A program made the translations under genes and the position numbers. Shown piece after piece: positions 63,003 through 64,000 of a stretch of DNA of 64,000 nt. Below the pieces are notes generated by a model that did no database searches, was not told where the DNA came from, and saw only the letters and a program-made list of their open reading frames with translations. Position 1 is the first letter of the stretch, and each line of letters starts with the position of its first letter. The DNA lies in NCBI RefSeq assembly GCF_002434265.1, contig NZ_DJJS01000006.1, positions 558,001 to 622,000 on the forward strand, in the 5' to 3' direction. This DNA comes from Pseudomonas sp. UBA6562 (GTDB taxonomy: Bacteria; Pseudomonadota; Gammaproteobacteria; Pseudomonadales; Pseudomonadaceae).

Positions 63003-63092
63003 CTCTGTTGGGGCGGCCCAGCGGCCCCGACTGCTTGTTTGACCGGCATTAGCCTGCGCCCAACCTTCTGACCGGCGATCGATAGGGGGCGC

Positions 63093-64000
63093 CTACAGCG
63101 GCGTCTTCGCCCCCGGCCCGATCATGCGTGACAGGCCCAGGTTCTTCAGCGCCAGTTGCAAGGCGCTGTGGGTCAGCTGCGGGTTGTCGTGGCTCATGGC
63201 GTCGGCCAGCAGTTCGCGGGCCTTTTCCAGGCTGACCTGGCGCAGCATCCACTTCACCTTGGGCAGGTTGGTGGCGTTCATCGACAGGCTGTCGAAGCCC
63301 ATGGCCATGAGCAGGATGGCCGCCGCCGGGTCGCCCGCCATCTCGCCGCAGATGCTCACCGGGCGGCCTTCGCCGTGGGCGTCGCGCACCACCGTCTGCA
63401 AGGCCTGCAACACCGCCGGGTGCAGGTAGTCGTAGAGGTCGGCGACGCGCGGGTTGTTGCGGTCCACCGCCAGCAGGTACTGGGTCAGATCGTTGGAACC
63501 GACCGAGAGGAAATCGACCTGGCGCGCCAGCTCGCGGGTCTGGTACACGGCGGCCGGAATCTCGACCATCACGCCTACCGGCGGCATCGGCACGTCGGTG
63601 CCTTCGTCGCGCACCTCGCCCCAAGCCCTGTGGATAAGGTGCAGCGCCTCTTCCAGCTCGTGGATGCCGGAGATCATCGGCAGCAGGATGCGCAGGTTGT
63701 TCAGGCCTTCGCTGGCCTTGAGCATGGCGCGGGTCTGCACCAGGAAGATTTCCGGGTGGTCGAGGGTGACGCGGATGCCGCGCCAGCCGAGGAAGGGGTT
63801 CTCTTCCTTGATGGGGAAGTACGACAGCGCCTTGTCACCGCCGATGTCGAGGGTGCGCATGGTCACCGGCAGCGGGTGGAAGGCCTGCAGCTGCTCGCGG
63901 TAGATCGCCAGTTGCTCCTTCTCGCTGGGGAAGCGCTGGTTGATCATGAACGGCACTTCGGTGCGGTACAGCCCCACCCCTTCGGCGCCGCGCTGCTGGG
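63093..64000 (-). CDS. ptsP: Phosphoenolpyruvate-protein phosphotransferase PtsP (EI-Ntr), C-terminal part
   Basis: The frame is open to the window edge, so the start lies beyond 64000. The visible ~302 residues form the PEP-binding barrel: AEGVGLYRTEVPFM, LDIGGDKALSYFP, GWRGIRV, GVMVEIPAAV, FLSVGSNDLTQYLLAVDR and the catalytic-loop Cys in SICGEMAGD. The expected N-terminal GAF domain and phospho-histidine domain are outside the window. PtsP starts the nitrogen-related PTS phosphorelay (to NPr and PtsN). EI of the fructose system has the same barrel, but the location near lgt-thyA and the C-terminal NLPKVKWMLRQV favour PtsP. Confidence 0.92.
   Translation of the reverse strand, partial: QQRGAEGVGLYRTEVPFMINQRFPSEKEQLAIYREQLQAFHPLPVTMRTLDIGGDKALSYFPIKEENPFLGWRGIRVTLDHPEIFLVQTRAMLKASEGLNNLRILLPMISGIHELEEALHLIHRAWGEVRDEGTDVPMPPVGVMVEIPAAVYQTRELARQVDFLSVGSNDLTQYLLAVDRNNPRVADLYDYLHPAVLQALQTVVRDAHGEGRPVSICGEMAGDPAAAILLMAMGFDSLSMNATNLPKVKWMLRQVSLEKARELLADAMSHDNPQLTHSALQLALKNLGLSRMIGPGAKTPL

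Noticed and set aside
1..64000. tRNA, rRNA, insertion sequences, integrases or prophage genes
   Set aside because: I looked for cloverleaf ends, transposase motifs and integrase residues and saw none; the T6SS and toxin modules show no mobile-element borders.

Overview
The window is GC-rich, gene-dense bacterial chromosome. Its gene families and order point to a Pseudomonas, most likely of the P. putida group: priA-argS-SPOR gene, a HSI-I-type type VI secretion (T6SS) locus with TagQRST, an OprD-family porin, a 368-residue AguA, CadA/CadR, lgt-thyA and ptsP. The species call is inference from family content; no search was run.

Layout. 1-3219: end of priA, argS and a SPOR-domain membrane protein, closed by a terminator. 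3274-11194: a double-TM2 membrane protein, an NlpC/P60 hydrolase, a TonB-dependent siderophore receptor divergent from an OmpR-type two-component system, and a chemoreceptor. 11201-12519: an unrecognised two-gene unit (glycine/alanine-rich membrane-inserting protein plus small membrane protein, ATGA-coupled), AT-richer than its surroundings, which I propose as a toxin-immunity pair. 12643-47893: a complete T6SS locus. 47967-50850: OprD-family porin and agmatine deiminase. 51179-54842: DctB/DctD-like two-component system overlapping a thioesterase gene. 54942-57058: cysQ-nudE and the divergent yrfG. 57077-59903: cadA and cadR around a textbook MerR-type operator. 60058-64000: thyA, lgt, an NRDE-family gene, a REP-like patch and the 3' end of ptsP.

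T6SS. One arm runs leftward, fha-tssJ-tssK-tssL-tssM-tagF-pppA-ppkA-tagT-tagS-tagR-tagQ, mostly through ATGA/GTGA stop-start overlaps. The other runs rightward, tssA-tssB-tssC-hcp-tssE-tssF-tssG-clpV-vgrG-eag-rhs-immunity. Between them is a 382-bp region with a sigma-70-like promoter and a double palindrome. The leftward arm supplies the membrane complex (TssJLM) and the whole threonine-phosphorylation switch (TagQRST sensing, PpkA kinase, PppA phosphatase, Fha substrate, TagF repressor). The rightward arm supplies the sheath, tube, baseplate, ClpV recycling ATPase and a VgrG loaded with an Eag-chaperoned PAAR-Rhs toxin. No tagJ lies between hcp and tssE, where P. aeruginosa H1 has it.

Most interesting leads: the candidate membrane-toxin/immunity pair at 11201-12519, the variable toxin tip of the Rhs protein with its downstream immunity gene, the enlarged PAAR domain of that protein, the paired palindromes between the T6SS arms, the hairpins flanking hcp, and the slippage-prone hexamer tracts in fha and cadA.
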